A stretch of 64,000 nucleotides of DNA from Atherinomorus stipes. Its lineage: Eukaryota > Chordata > Actinopteri > Atheriniformes > Atherinidae. The stretch is taken from contig JALJCO010007821.1 of the NCBI GenBank assembly GCA_023101725.1, positions 1 through 64,000 of the forward strand, read 5' to 3'. The position numbers were made by a program, and so were the translations under genes. The notes under the pieces are model-generated. The model worked only from the letters and a program-made list of their open reading frames with translations. It was not told where the DNA came from and searched no databases. Each line of letters opens with the position of its first letter. The first letter of the stretch is position 1. Positions 10,428 to 20,742 of the stretch are shown piece by piece.

Positions 10428-11090
10428 ACTGCTGTTGTTGTCATTTAAAATGATTGTTTAGGGTTTCTGAAGCCCTTCATCTGTTTTCTTCCAGCAGGAG
10501 GAACAAACCCATAGATGTTTAATCATGTTCTTGTCTGATAAATCTACATTTACTTCTTGCATCAACCCTCCTCGTGTATCTCATCAGCATATAAAAGCTT
10601 GAGATAGATTTACGACACACATGCTGGCAGCTAATTCTCTTCTTTGAAGTTTCAATCTTTCTTATTGGATTGGGTTGAAATCGATGCTACAGTAAGTATC
10701 GGAAAAGAATGGTTCATATTGTCCCAATGACATCACCAAAAACGGAAAATTCAGAAACTTGAATTTAGACTTTAATTTTAAGTGTTTTGAACACAAAGTG
10801 TTGAATTTATGTCCAAGCTGGTATGACCGAGGCAGGCAGGTCCTTCATCCTCTGGACTTGGTCTCTATGGGGACCAAAGTTGCCATCAAGGAGGACGGAG
10901 TTCCCAGGCTGTGGGGGTATGAGATCACCATGGTTGCAGACTCTCGTCTCCACATCTCTGCATTCACATTTCCTCCAATGATGAGAGGTGCCCAGAGTCT
11001 TGGCTCCATTTAAAGACTCCAACGATGTCAGATTTATTTCCAAGAGGCATTGTTGCAACAAACATATGATCCACCAAACGCAGATTTCCT
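10428..11090. other. Downstream flank, no gene recognised
   Basis: 10780-11013 has an 84-codon open frame on + that resembles nothing I know and has no start context or splice support. The rest is featureless. Confidence 0.35.
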
Positions 11091-11093
11091 TAG

Positions 11094-12057
11094 AGGAATA
11101 GTACACCCACAGAATGATGTGCTTTGATTTTCTACTCACCTTCATGCTGAGCAAGACTCTGGAGCACTTTTTTAATATCTCAAATGCAGCCAGAGATCGG
11201 ACAAGTTTCTGTTTTCCCCCAACTTCCACATAATGGAATTCACCAGCTACTGAAAAAAAAAAAGGTCCATGAAAGTCCACAAAAACATGTCAATATTCCT
11301 CCATACTGCTAATATTCACCACATACAGACAAGATCGCGCGTTCTCTTTTTCTGTCTTTGTTTTAAATCAACAGCCAACCCCTCTTGTGTTTGTCAGCAG
11401 CTCGTCCGATCTTAGCACAATTTAAACTGCAAATTTCTTCTTCTACGCTTGCAGAAGAAGAAGAAATTCTTCTTCTTCTGCAGCAGAGTGGGCGCTGTGT
11501 TTAGCGCTAAACAGCGGCTTCCGTAGTGTCGTGAACTCGCACGAATGCACAAATAGAAACTACAATGTACTACTGTTTAGGCCAGTGATTCTTAACCATG
11601 GGGCTGCGGCCCAAGCTCGGGCTTTGAGCACCACCTAAAGGGCCGCAAAAAACCTTTCCTTTTCCACATGTGGGCCGCGAGGACCACATGTTACTTATGA
11701 CTGTTTATACACTGTTATTTATGACTGGATGAGTTGCAAAGTAGCAGGCTACTTTGTCTGAGTTCAACAAACAAGCAGAAGAAGACCTGAGGTAGCCACT
11801 AGCTAGGACGCTACCCACTCAGGACACTTGGATTACATTGGACGAGCAGTATGGGGGAATATTGACAAGTTTTTGTGGACTTTTATGGACCTTTTGGTTC
11901 AGTCGCCGGTGAACTCATTATATTAAAGTTGGGGGAGAACGAAAACCTGTCCGGTCTCCAGCTGCATTTTAGATATTAAAAAAGTGCTCCAGAGTCTTGC
12001 TCAGCATGAGGGTCAGGAGAAAATGAATGCACATCATTCTTTGGGTGTACTATTCCT
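11094..12057. mobile_element. TTAA MITE, AGGAATAGT family, full copy with nested insertion
   Basis: The left end AGGAATAGTACACCCACAG (11094) and right end CTTTGGGTGTACTATTCCT (12057) are inverted repeats. The 3' flank is TTAA (12058-12061); the 5' flank is TTAG, one change from TTAA. Long inverted arms carry TCTTGCTCAGCATGA and GTCCACAAAAACATGTCAAT-type blocks. About 11583-11720 holds a foreign hAT-like end (CAGTGATTCTTAACCATGG) that recurs inverted at about 31950-32013. Confidence 0.75.
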
Positions 12058-12061
12058 TTAA

Positions 12062-13360
12062 CTTTTGTGCCAATTTTTTCACCTTTACAAATTATGTTAA
12101 ACCACAAATATCATTACACATTCATGAAAAGCAGGAGCAAATTACTTTCAGAAAACTGCAGATATGAAATAATACGATCTGTATTAGTTTAATTATTTGT
12201 GAAACTTGCTTATCTTCCCTTACTGCATGTGTGCCATTTCCCAGATGCCCGGTGCAAATTTTTATCCAACCCTGATGTAAGATTCTTTGTCATTTAACAA
12301 GAGGGAACAAAATAACCCACAGGATCAATACAGAGGCATAGTTAAGAAACACAAACTATGCAACTTATATGTTTAAGTAGAAGTGAAGTGAAAGCTGAGA
12401 GATGAGTGAAGCTGATGAAGGAGTCCAAAAAACGGTGAGGATGAGGAGAAGCAGCAAATATCAAAAGCAGTTAAGATTGTGCTGATTAGTCACTAATGTT
12501 GGCAAACAATTGTAAATGTACTCATTATTATTATTATTTTATTATTCTTTTTTAGACTCCAGGTCCATTAGAAAATACAAATATACAACTATGTTTAAAA
12601 GAGACAGTCATACCAAGGACAAGGGCGCTTAAAACAGGGTTAACCAACATAATTATCGTTACATATAAATTTAAACATTGTCTCAACGGAGTAATTAAAT
12701 TAATTTCACAAAGAGTTCACTTGCACTATGCCACCTTGGTTTCCCATGCAAAATGTGCACAGTCGTTATACGCAACCTGAAGTTAGCAGATGCTGGTCTT
12801 TTTTAAATTAATTCACAAAGGTGCATAAAAAAGAAATACAGAGAGCCCTGAAAAGACACACTTCAACATTCTCTTAACACCAGGAAAATCTTCTGATCAG
12901 TCATATCATCAGTGATAACATGCCCCCAATATTAAGTTTTGGAGCACATAGGAGGCAGCGGTCCTGATGACAAAGATGGAAGAGTAAGGTCCTTATCTAT
13001 ACTCTAAAAGTAACTATTTCAAAACCTTTTTTTTAACCAGATTAAATGTCCTTGACATCAAGATCTATTTTACGTGGTCTGGCCAAGAGGACATCAGCAA
13101 AAATGAGAGCAGAGCTGATCCGGAACCAGAACTCTGAAGAGGACAGAGATATTTTTTTCTTAGCACAAACTACATCAGACAGAGAAGCTAATTCGTGTCC
13201 TAACGAGGAATGGGCATATCGATATCCGGGAGTCGATACTTCGATACCAGCCAGACAAAATATTGGATTCAATACTATTTTGTGTGAGATACCACCTGAT
13301 ACAAACACGCAATTAGTTCGCACTTCTGAGAGTTTTAGGCAATGAAATGATGTGAAAACA
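12062..13360. other. Intergenic sequence without recognised features
   Basis: AT-rich. 13046-13345 has an unremarkable open frame on each strand with no recognisable domain. I see no RNA gene. Confidence 0.35.
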
Positions 13361-13362
13361 GC

Positions 13363-13887
13363 CAGATTCTAGCGTCTGCGTTACATGATGGTGGTAGCCT
13401 ATCAGATTCTAGCTTCTGTGTCACATGATGGTGGTAGCCTATCAGATTCTAGTTTCCGTATCACATGATGGTGGTAGCCTATCAGATTCTAGCTTCTGTA
13501 TCACATGATGGTGGTAGCCTATCAGATTTCAGCTTCTGTATTACATGATGGTGGTAGCCTATCAGATTCTAGCTTCTGTGTCACATAATGGTGGTAGCCT
13601 ATCAGATTCTAGCTTCTGTATCACATGATGGTGGTAGCCTATCAGATTCTAGCTTCTGTATCACATGATGGTGGTAGCCTATCAGATTCTAGCTTCTGTA
13701 TCACATGATGGTGGTAGCCTATCAGATTCTAGCTTCTGTATCACATGATGGTGGTAGCCTATCAGATTTCAGCTTCTGTATTACATGATGGTGGTAGCCT
13801 GTCAGATTCTAGCTTCTGTATCACATGATGGTGGTAGCCTATCAGATTCTAGTTTCTGTATCACATGATGGTGGTAGCCTATCAGAT
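13363..13887. repeat. 40-bp minisatellite, about 13 units
   Basis: Direct tandem repeats of a 40-base unit beginning CAGATTCTAGCTTCTGTATC and ending ACATGATGGTGGTAGCCTAT. Units differ by a few substitutions (TCTAG/TTCAG, TGTG/TGTA, ATGATG/ATAATG). The TTCAG variant occurs twice, about 240 bases (six units) apart, which suggests a multi-unit duplication within the array. Confidence 0.95.
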
Positions 13888-13889
13888 TT

Positions 13890-14685
13890 TATGATGATGC
13901 TGCTACTGTTCGTGATGATGATGATGTCTTGGTATCTTTCAGCTCTTTAATGCGGGTTATTGAACATTACGTTTTGGTAAATTTATATCACTATCACTAT
14001 TACATTTTAATTTAATCCACTTAATTTAAATAGACTTAAATAGTCTTAACCTGTTCTTAGGTTATTTAAGAACTGAAAGAAGTTTTTAATCTTATTTTTG
14101 TTTAATTTATTCATCAATATAATTTATTATTGGTATAAAAGCATTTCTTTCCAGTACTTCTGTTCTTAAGTTTTACTTAGATCTAATATTGCCCTTGGAT
14201 TTAAGATATTAATGCAAACTGCAGAATCATGAGATTTACTTTTAAGGGACAAAAAGTATCACCATTGATTAAAAAGTACTATAAACTACTTGTATTGTAT
14301 TACATTAGGAACAATTTAGGTATGGGCCATACCTCGTCCTGACAGGCTGGAAAGTACATATTTTCAGGAGTAACTTCATTTTCCAGTGGAAGTTATTGAC
14401 ATTGTGAAGAACAACCTGCAGGCTAACGCTGGGTGAACATGGCTAGCATGAACCGTGACGAGTGGTTCTGCCACCTTTTCATGGCGTCGCAGGAATGACG
14501 TGGATGATCTGAACAAACCTGTCAGATGAACCCAACTGTGACTGATCCTGCTCCTTTCCTACATGTGCCGTCATCTCCTGCTTCTGCCTCTAAATGAGTA
14601 AATATTATTATTCATCACTTCGTCCCTTGATCGTCTCCTGTAGAGGGAAGAGTGTTGATGGCTTCAATAATTCAGCAACAAAACT
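13890..14685. other. AT-rich intergenic sequence
   Basis: Starts with a short degenerate GATGAT run (about 13890-13927). Nothing else is recognisable. Confidence 0.35.
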
Positions 14686-14689
14686 TTTG

Positions 14690-15130
14690 TCTTTGAAACG
14701 CTCCTGTGCCGACAGCGCACTTTCCTCCCTGCTTTCTTGTTCAGCGTCGGTCTGAGACGCTGCACAGCCTCTTCGCTTTGAAATAACTTCCCCTGACCTC
14801 GTCTTACCTCGCCTGGAAGAGCAGGCTTGACATAATGTAAATTCTCCCTCGTAAGCTGATGAAAAAGGACGCTAACAGGAGGGGAAAAGGCTCGACGCTA
14901 GCAGCCTGTGTGTACTCCAATATTAGCTCTGACAGAGCGGCCCAGAGGACACAGCTGCTGAAACCACATAAAACAAACCAGCTGAGAGGCGCGAGAGGAT
15001 CCCGGGACATGGCGCTGAGAGGAACAAATGATTTTAGTCTGTCAGGGAATTCAGCCGAGGATACGTTTGATCTGCGGGGTGTGATTGCTTCTGCCACCGG
15101 AATTCCTTATTCTCTCAGAGATGTGAAGCG
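14690..15130. promoter_or_regulatory. Unique non-repetitive block, candidate regulatory DNA
   Basis: Between AT-rich repeats lies a balanced-composition segment with no repeat family resemblance and no convincing coding frame (opposing short frames only). Downstream of a developmental gene such as gli2 this composition is typical of conserved non-coding elements, but conservation cannot be assessed here. Confidence 0.25.
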
Positions 15131-15424
15131 GGAGAGGAAATAGCCCCGGGCTGCAGAAATCCAGGAGGCTCGCTGAGCTCCAACATTAGCAGCAGCCTCA
15201 CTTACTGATGGAGATAACTGAGCGCGAAAGATGAAAGACAGGTTTCTGCAACCAAAATTACAGCCATGAATTATGATCGCAGCCTGACTTTGTGAGAAAG
15301 TGTGTTTGGCAGGAAAACTGCTTGTTAGGAGGAGATGGAGAGGATCGCTGGAAGGTTTTACAGCCTGCTGAGATAACACTAGTCCTCTTTATAACTTTGT
15401 TTTCTTACCGTTTCTTTAATTAGT

Positions 15425-15897
15425 GCAGAGGTGTTAACATTTTTTATATTGGAGGGCCGAAAATGACTTGGTGGATAGTCGCTGGCCAAAACTAAAAATT
15501 CATGTTGCAACGTAAGAAATTAAATATGCTTAAACCATAGTGCAATTGTTCAAAATAAAACCTCGTAAAAAAGTAATGTGGAAAATGAATAACACTATTC
15601 TCTATTGTGTTCATTATTTGTTTTTGTTTTTACATTACTTTCTATGCAGTTTTGTATTGGATCATTGGCTTCCAGATCTAAGCTGATAGAAGAACAACAG
15701 CACCACCTAATCCACAATTTAATGCAAAGTTAATTTATGGTCAGAAAGGGAAGTGCAAAACTGAATAAATATCAACAGAACTTTTCACACAGCTGGGAAA
15801 ATCCTAATAAAAAAAAAAAAAAGACAATAAGTGGCGGGTCAAACATAATCACTCGCGGGCCAACTTCGCCCCCCGGGCCCCAAATAGGGCACCCCTG
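15425..15897. mobile_element. Probable hAT MITE (CAGAGGTG / CACCCCTG ends)
   Basis: Left end CAGAGGTGTTAACA with GGAGGGCCG shortly inside; right end GGGCCCCAAATAGGGCACCC plus CTG (15897). The ends are inverted, imperfect and of hAT type. No clear 8-bp duplication is visible. Confidence 0.5.
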
Positions 15898-16302
15898 TAA
15901 AGAAGGGGGGGGAAAAAAAACTAAAAAAGAAATTTCAAATTAATAAAAAAAAAATAAAAGATCAACATGGTACCGATGACCACTTCACACATTTCACTGA
16001 ATCATAGTTGGCCACTTGGTCAGAACAAACAGGACTCGCTTGTACAGTTAACTCTCTTTACTGGTCACTCTGAATCACAACAGCACAGAAATGCAACAAA
16101 CGACAGGCTTCCAGGTGAGGAATTCCAGGCTAGTTAAGGTGAATGCTGGATGGAAGTGAGTGTGGTCTATAAATACAGAAATACAAAGCCATGAGGAACA
16201 TTTGCTCAGCAAATAAACACATTCAAGATATTGATTATTACTAATAAATCCCTTCCAGGTAGGACTAAACATGCATATGTGTCCAAGGCTAACAGTTACA
16301 GT

Positions 16303-16832
16303 AGCTGTGTTCGAAATCATCCACTCACTCCCTGTTCCCTACATAGTGTATATGATGTAGTCCACTATATCATGTAGGGAATGACGGGAGGAGATTTCAG
16401 ACACTACATTGGGTGACATCAGTAGATGCGCCAGGTATTGCTGCGACGTGCGGTAGCGGTAGCTAACAGTTATTAACAACAGACAGCTTTCCTGCTACGA
16501 AGAAATACCGTTATCGTTAAAAGCTACACAACAACGCCACTAAAGCAAATGTTGGTACTTTAACGTTACTTACATTTACTTATACGAAAAGCTGTTTCGA
16601 CATTTTTCTTCTTCTGGGATCACAAAACACAGCCGCATTGCATTGTGGTATACGGGAGTAAAATGTAGGGTACATCGCTTGTACACTTACATTCTCAGTG
16701 CATTGTGGGTATTTTATAGTGGACGATGTAGTGGATGAAAAGTAGTGATCAGAATTCGAACAACACTACAAAATGGCGTGCTCACTACATAGTGCAGTAC
16801 ATCTGTGATAGGTAGCGATTTTGAACACAACT
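16303..16832. mobile_element. MITE with AGCTGTGTTCGAAATC inverted ends
   Basis: Left AGCTGTGTTCGAAATC (16303) and right GATTTTGAACACAACT (16832) are imperfect inverted repeats. Inside, CACTACATAGTG and CATTGTGG motifs occur in both orientations. There is no coding capacity. Flanks do not show a clear target duplication, so the superfamily is open. Confidence 0.6.
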
Positions 16833-16859
16833 AGTAACTGGCATGTAACAGGTCAGCTA

Positions 16860-17092
16860 GCTTAATAAAAATAAAAATAAAAAGGTACATGTTGGATGGA
16901 GGAACACATAGCAAATTTTGCAGAGTTAAATCAACATAGAGTTAAATTTAACACTGTATCCGTGTGTATTTGGTCTTTATCGGAATTGGTGTTGAATTAA
17001 CTCTTTCTATAGTGTTAAAATTTCAGAGTAAAATTAACACATAATTGGGTTAAATTTTAACACAGGCTTACACTGGACAGTGTTAATAGAAC
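16860..17092. repeat. Short repeat rich in GTTAAAT/AACAC motifs
   Basis: About 16925-17090 has alternating TTAACAC and GTGTTAA motifs in both orientations, which suggests part of an AT-rich DNA element. No ends are defined. Confidence 0.35.
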
Positions 17093-17096
17093 TTAA

Positions 17097-17953
17097 AGGG
17101 GAAGTTCGGAATTTTTGACATAGGGCCTCATTTACAAGTGAGCCAGAATACTACTGATCACTGAAGACGGTTTCAACATATTTCATTCCGTTATTCTAGT
17201 TCCAGGAGGTTGCTGATGCTAATGCTAGTGTGAGTCAATAGGAATCTGCTAGCCTGTCATTAAAACCAACCTTATCAACTTCACAGAACATCCGAGGCAA
17301 ATCAGCAAGATTATCTGTGTAAATGCTGTGTTAAACTAGTAAACTCGTGTGTTTAAAAAGTAAAACTAGCCTTGTATGACAAATTTTGAATTACATATTA
17401 AGGAACTAGTTTCTTACTAGCTTACTACCTTTGTCAGTGTATTTCGGTTCATAGAGACATGGTGACAGTTTGATGAAAAAAAGTTTAAAATCGTCTGCAA
17501 AATTCGACATATCCTCATGCCTTTCAGATGTGGCCATATTTTAGACTTATTTGTACTATATTTGTGTAATCAAATTCCTTCATGCATGTAGCAACAGATG
17601 ACATCACTCTGCTGCCAAATACAGGAAGTAAAACTTTGTTGCTGCTGAGAAACTTTACAATCAAAATGCAACGAAATGCAGGTTAGTTTTATTTGTAACA
17701 TTATTCTATTAACACGGCATTTACACAGATAATCTGAAGTTAGAAATGATTTGCCTCGAATGTTCTGTGGAGAAGATAAGATTGTTATTAATGACAGGCT
17801 AGCAGATTCCTATTGACTTGCACTAGCATTAGCATCAGCACCCTGCTGGAACTAGAATAACAGAATGACATATGTTGAAACCGTCTTCAGTGATCAGTAG
17901 CATTCTGGCTCACTTGAAAATGAGGCCCTACGTCAAAATCCTGAACTTCCCCT
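17097..17953. mobile_element. TTAA-target foldback MITE (AGGGGAAGTTC family), complete copy
   Basis: Exact TTAA lies on both sides (17093-17096, 17954-17957). The ends AGGGGAAGTTC and GAACTTCCCCT are perfect inverted repeats, and the arms stay alignable for roughly 250 bases, including GGGCCTCATTT, AGTGAGCCAGAAT and GCTGATGCTAATGCTAG in both orientations. There is no transposase. The TTAA duplication points to the Kolobok or piggyBac superfamily; the AGG start fits Kolobok better than the CC(C/T) start usual for piggyBac. Confidence 0.85.
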
Positions 17954-18109
17954 TTAACAGTATAGGTTAAATAAGACTGTTAAGGTGGTAGGAGAGTTTA
18001 AATGATTCTCAGTGGTGTTGAAAAGTTGCCAACAAACAGACAAACAGACAGACGGACGGACAGACAAACAAACTAATGCTACAGAAAGCATTACCTCCTT
18101 GGCGGAGGT

Positions 18110-19095
18110 AATAAACATGCTCACAGCAGAAATAAACATGTTCACAGCCTGGTTCAAAAATCATTTTAGGTTTAATAGGCCAAGTTTACCTTCATGTCAA
18201 CTGTGAGGGTGGTGAATTTTTTTTTATAACTCATCCATTTAGATGTTATTTAATCTCAAAATTACACATAATTAAGGTCGTGTCTTTAATTATGATTGAC
18301 ATGCGGTAGACCGGAAGCCCGGCCTGCCGACCAGTGGCTCCTTGTTTGCTCTCAGTAAGGTCTCAGTTTGTAGCAAAGTTGCACAACGGCGGTTTTTAGT
18401 CAGCGAATAGCAAATCTAAGCGTGTCTTACCTTGACCTCGCCGCTTAGGGGGCTTATCTTTGTTAGCTTCTGTTAGTTTCGAGTTAGCTCGGTTAGCGTT
18501 TAGCCCAGAGTATGTCAGCTGTCAATCATTTGCCCCGCGGCTGCACTGTGCCCATTTTAGTATTTTCCGGGAGTGACGGCACACGTGACACGGCACGGTG
18601 GCGACGGTGGGACGCGCCCACCTGGCTTCATTTTTAGCTCTTCAGAAACCAACGGGTGACGTGGCGGAGGGTTCGTCCCTCTCTCTTAACGGTCTATGGT
18701 TCTAACCTACACCCCCATGGTGAACATCAAACCTCCTTACCAACACCTAAACAGTCTTAGATCAACATCACCCCGATAGGACACAGTTTTGGAATTGTTC
18801 CATATAACTCCATACAAATGGCCCGAATGTTTGGTAAAAAAAAAAGAGAAATTACAAGAAAGGATCTCGATTAGTTCTAGAATGTTTCCAAAGTTGATCC
18901 GGATCCAGGGAAAATTCAGGATACAATGATCCAGAACACACAAAAATAAGGGAGTCCAGCTGCTTGGCGGAGGTCTGCGCTCTCTGAGTGCTTTTCTAGT
19001 TTCTGATGTAAATGTTTATTTCTGCTGCAAAGCTGGTCTTTTTAACATGGGAGTCTATGGGGATTTGTTCCGCTTTGGAGCCCCTGGTGGATCAA
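18110..19095 (-). repeat. High-copy fish repeat with CATGGGAGTCTATGGGGATT segment
   Basis: 18110-18640 is, inverted, nearly the same as about 43830-44335 (shared GGGGCTTATCTTTGTTAGCT, AATCATTTGCCCCGCGGC, CTTCATGTCAACTGTGAGG). 19008-19095 repeats the CTATGGGGATTTG block in the opposite sense. Probably a non-autonomous DNA element. Its ends are not clean here. Confidence 0.65.
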
Positions 19096-19535
19096 GAAAG
19101 AACTACAATCATTAAACTAAACTTCCGGGCTTCACACTTTTCCAGACCCCTTAAGTTTAACCAACGTTTAAGATCAATGGTTAACATGAACACCCTGCGC
19201 AGCCGTCTGAGACAGACGTTTGAGAAATTCACTGAATCCAATACGACTCACTGAGAGGGAGGTGTTTCAGCTCAGATAAGAACAGTTTTCATGAAAGCAT
19301 TTAACAGCGACGGACTGGTTGAGTCATCTGGAGCATCGTACTGCTGCCAACCATGTTGGTTGTGAATAAATGACAGTTTGGATTTCAGACATCGATTTTC
19401 TGCCTTTTAAAGGACGCTGGGACGCTTCTTCTGCTCTGACCTCCACCGCTCCTCTTCCTTCCTCCCATCGCATCCCGAGCCCCGCACAGCTCTGCGTTAT
19501 TGCCTTATTATCACACATGTGACAGTCTAACAAGG
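19096..19535. other. Unannotated intergenic sequence
   Basis: No repeat terminus or coding exon is recognisable. Confidence 0.35.
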
Positions 19536-19539
19536 CCGG

Positions 19540-19960
19540 ACCCCTCCTCCTGCTCCCGGTGTCAGCGCCGATGATGGATAACGCTCCGCCATCACCGATG
19601 CCTCATTCATTTCTATTAGACCAATATGTAAATTCCCCGCAGAGTTCGGCCTCCAGAATCTGGAAGAACGCATTAATTTATGAATCAATTTCAGAGGCCT
19701 GTGGTCAGAACTGGCAGCTGAGGAGTCTGTCTGTATTTATTTGTATCTGCCTGCAGATGACGGCTTGTCAGAGACGGCGAGCAACAACAGAGCGCCCAGA
19801 TAAATGTTTGACAGCAGAACCGAGAATGATTCAGACTGCAGAAAAATACTTTCACTACAGAAACTCGCCGTCCACTTCATCAGCTGTTCAACTTCCAGTT
19901 GACACAAATATCCAATCACACGGCAGCATCCAGTCTCGGATTTACGTGACTTTGAACATG
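19540..19960. promoter_or_regulatory. Unique block with homeobox-like sites, candidate enhancer
   Basis: A non-repetitive stretch with CCAATATGTAAATT (about 19621), GCATTAATTTATGAATCAAT (about 19670-19689), a TAAATG box and well-mixed base composition. The one long + frame has no recognisable domain. This texture is typical of vertebrate conserved non-coding elements near developmental genes; I can show only the motifs, not conservation. Confidence 0.35.
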
Positions 19961-19996
19961 GCATGGGTGTTGGTCTGAGTATTACTGGGAATTAAC

Positions 19997-20667
19997 TAGG
20001 GGTGCACAATATAATCAGCCCCCTATGGGTATCGGCCCAGATCGGCCTTAAAATTGGGCATCGGACATTGGCCACCCCACTGATATTTAACCGATATTTA
20101 ACCAATCAGGCTGCTGTTTCCAAAGTCTAAAAAAACAAAAATTACTACTTCTTCCTCAAAAAATTCTTTTTTACAGACTTTAATCTATGGTTTCTTTTAA
20201 GATGTTCTGTGTGAACAGTTTATACACGGTCATTAGAGTAAATAACCAACACGCGAGATCTTTTAACAGAACGACAAAATCTCACAAGATTTGTCAGTTA
20301 AATAGATCGATACCGCATTTTTAAATATTGATATGATATGAGCATATGAAAATATTGCGATATTTCAGTGTTTCATATTTTTGTCCCGTTTTCGGGTATT
20401 GTTTTTTCTTTTTTTTTCCTCAGGGAGAAGAAAGTCCAGGTGGTTCAATAACACACTTATCCTGTTAGTTTTGTTTGAACTGTCATTAAGTTTGACTTGT
20501 TCTACATAACACAATTTGAGGTACTTTTCTAACTTTGCACCAGGAATGAATATTACATCATTTATTTTTCAGCTTTAACATCGGTATCGATATCAGTTAT
20601 CCGCCACATGAGTTTAAAATATCGGCATATCGGATATCAGCCAAAATTCCAATATCATGCATCCCTA
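19997..20667. mobile_element. hAT non-autonomous element with perfect 8-bp TSD
   Basis: Ends TAGGGGTGCACAATAT (19997) and ATATCATGCATCCCTA (20667) are inverted repeats. GAATTAAC occurs exactly on both sides (19989-19996 and 20668-20675). The interior has many ATCGATA/GATATCG and AATATTG motifs. Fragments sharing the interior occur at 23369-23880 and 62909-63120. Confidence 0.92.
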
Positions 20668-20742
20668 GAATTAACACACAACCATCTCTAGGGTAATAGG
20701 GCAAATTGGGCAGCGGCAAGGACACCCCCAAGGGGTGGTCAG

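Noticed and set aside
10759..11013. 84-codon frame read as a possible exon of a neighbouring gene
   Set aside because: No known domain, no flanking splice sites of quality, and it borders a MITE.
13046..13345. Opposing frames of 93 and 99 codons
   Set aside because: Neither has a recognisable domain, and overlapping opposite frames of equal length are expected by chance.
13363..13887. CRISPR-like direct repeats
   Set aside because: Same reason: head-to-tail 40-bp units without spacers.
19559..19978. 139-codon open frame on the plus strand
   Set aside because: There is no recognisable domain, the composition fits non-coding DNA and no splice support is seen; treated as possible regulatory sequence.
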